The notes under the pieces: model-generated
What the model was told of the DNA's origin: nothing
The model's input: the letters and a program-made list of their open reading frames with translations, nothing else
The model's database searches: none
Position numbers and translations under genes: made by a program
DNA from: UBA1259 sp964453915
GTDB lineage: Bacteria > Bacillota > Clostridia > Christensenellales > Borkfalkiaceae
Assembly: GCA_964453915.1 (NCBI GenBank)
Contig: CAYVPW010000005.1
Location: 1-51,770 of the forward strand
Length of the DNA: 51,770 nt
Direction of reading: 5' to 3'
Shown: positions 51,641-51,770 of the stretch, piece after piece
Position numbering within the stretch: position 1 is the stretch's first letter
How the letters are laid out: every line of letters begins with the position of its first letter

Positions 51641-51669
51641 ATGTTATCACTTATAAGCTAAATTGTCAA
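51641..51669 (-). promoter_or_regulatory. Promoter of trkA (leaderless transcript)
   Basis: A perfect -35 TTGACA (51664-51669), a 17-nt spacer and an extended -10 TGATAACAT (hexamer 51641-51646) on the minus strand. Only 7 nt separate the -10 from the trkA ATG. Confidence 0.75.
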
Positions 51670-51718
51670 GCATTTACCGTTGTCGCATAGCCACCCGTTA
51701 AGCCATACGTGGTTTTGC

Positions 51719-51770
51719 TTAAAATTCACCTTTATTAGAAACCACTAAGTTAGTCTCATAAAGTTCGGTA
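51719..51770 (-). CDS. Possible 3' end of an upstream gene (partial)
   Basis: One minus-strand frame entering at the window edge reads 16 residues (TELYETNLVVSNKGEF) and then a TAA at 51719-51721. The composition looks protein-like, but the piece is too short to identify or be sure of. It would be the gene preceding trkA. Confidence 0.3.
   Translation of the reverse strand, partial: TELYETNLVVSNKGEF

Overview
The window looks like chromosomal DNA of a low-GC Gram-positive bacterium (Bacillota, most likely a Clostridia lineage, possibly an uncultured gut-type Christensenellales relative; the family is a guess). The evidence is strong AGGAGG ribosome binding sites, a T-box in front of thrS, whiA and a ytxC-like gene, and classic Firmicute blocks: rpsO-pnp-ylxY-M16 peptidase, recJ-relA-MBL-hemZ, secDF and whiA-dnaE-pfkA. 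Nearly everything is on the minus strand, so it is read from high to low coordinates. The only plus-strand genes I support are a 145-residue hypothetical (3523-3960) and a tRNA-Gly(CCC). There are no insertion sequences, prophage, rRNA or CRISPR.

In transcription order (right to left): trkA-trkH potassium uptake with plsC and a maltose O-acetyltransferase-like gene (47371-51633); feoA-feoB iron uptake plus an overlapping 55-residue ORF (45016-47274); a DUF1538 membrane protein with a double PII-like regulator and a NagD-like phosphatase (41899-44935); a calcium-type P-ATPase split by an exact 173-bp tandem duplication, then a ytxC-like gene (38211-41781); a T-box-controlled thrS followed without a terminator by a GH78 rhamnosidase-like gene (33759-38151); tRNA-Gly; an SPFH/YdjI-like protein, a DUF1858 protein and a YdjG-like zinc-ribbon membrane protein (30874-33362); secD-secF-recJ-relA-MBL-hemZ (21960-30633).

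It continues with rpsO-pnp-polysaccharide deacetylase-M16 peptidase and an orphan solute-binding-like protein (16112-21819); murB-PHP phosphatase-whiA-dnaE-ATP-PFK-PPi-PFK (7535-16065), which lacks the rapZ and yvcK genes usually found before whiA; a secreted pair made of a BIG2-repeat esterase lipoprotein and an InlB-repeat surface protein with a Cys-containing C-terminal sorting-like tail (4023-7365); rplU-rpmA without prp between them (2737-3338); an OGG1-like glycosylase (1834-2691); and a NifU-like scaffold with a GGGtGRT protein (33-1762).

Most of the window is housekeeping. The parts most worth following are the duplication-split ATPase, the PII/DUF1538 operon, the small ORF behind feoB, the NifU-like/GGGtGRT pair, the thrS-glycosidase transcript, and the C-terminal GCGSS tail. 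Clear sigma-A type promoters and factor-independent terminators can be read in front of and behind most operons.
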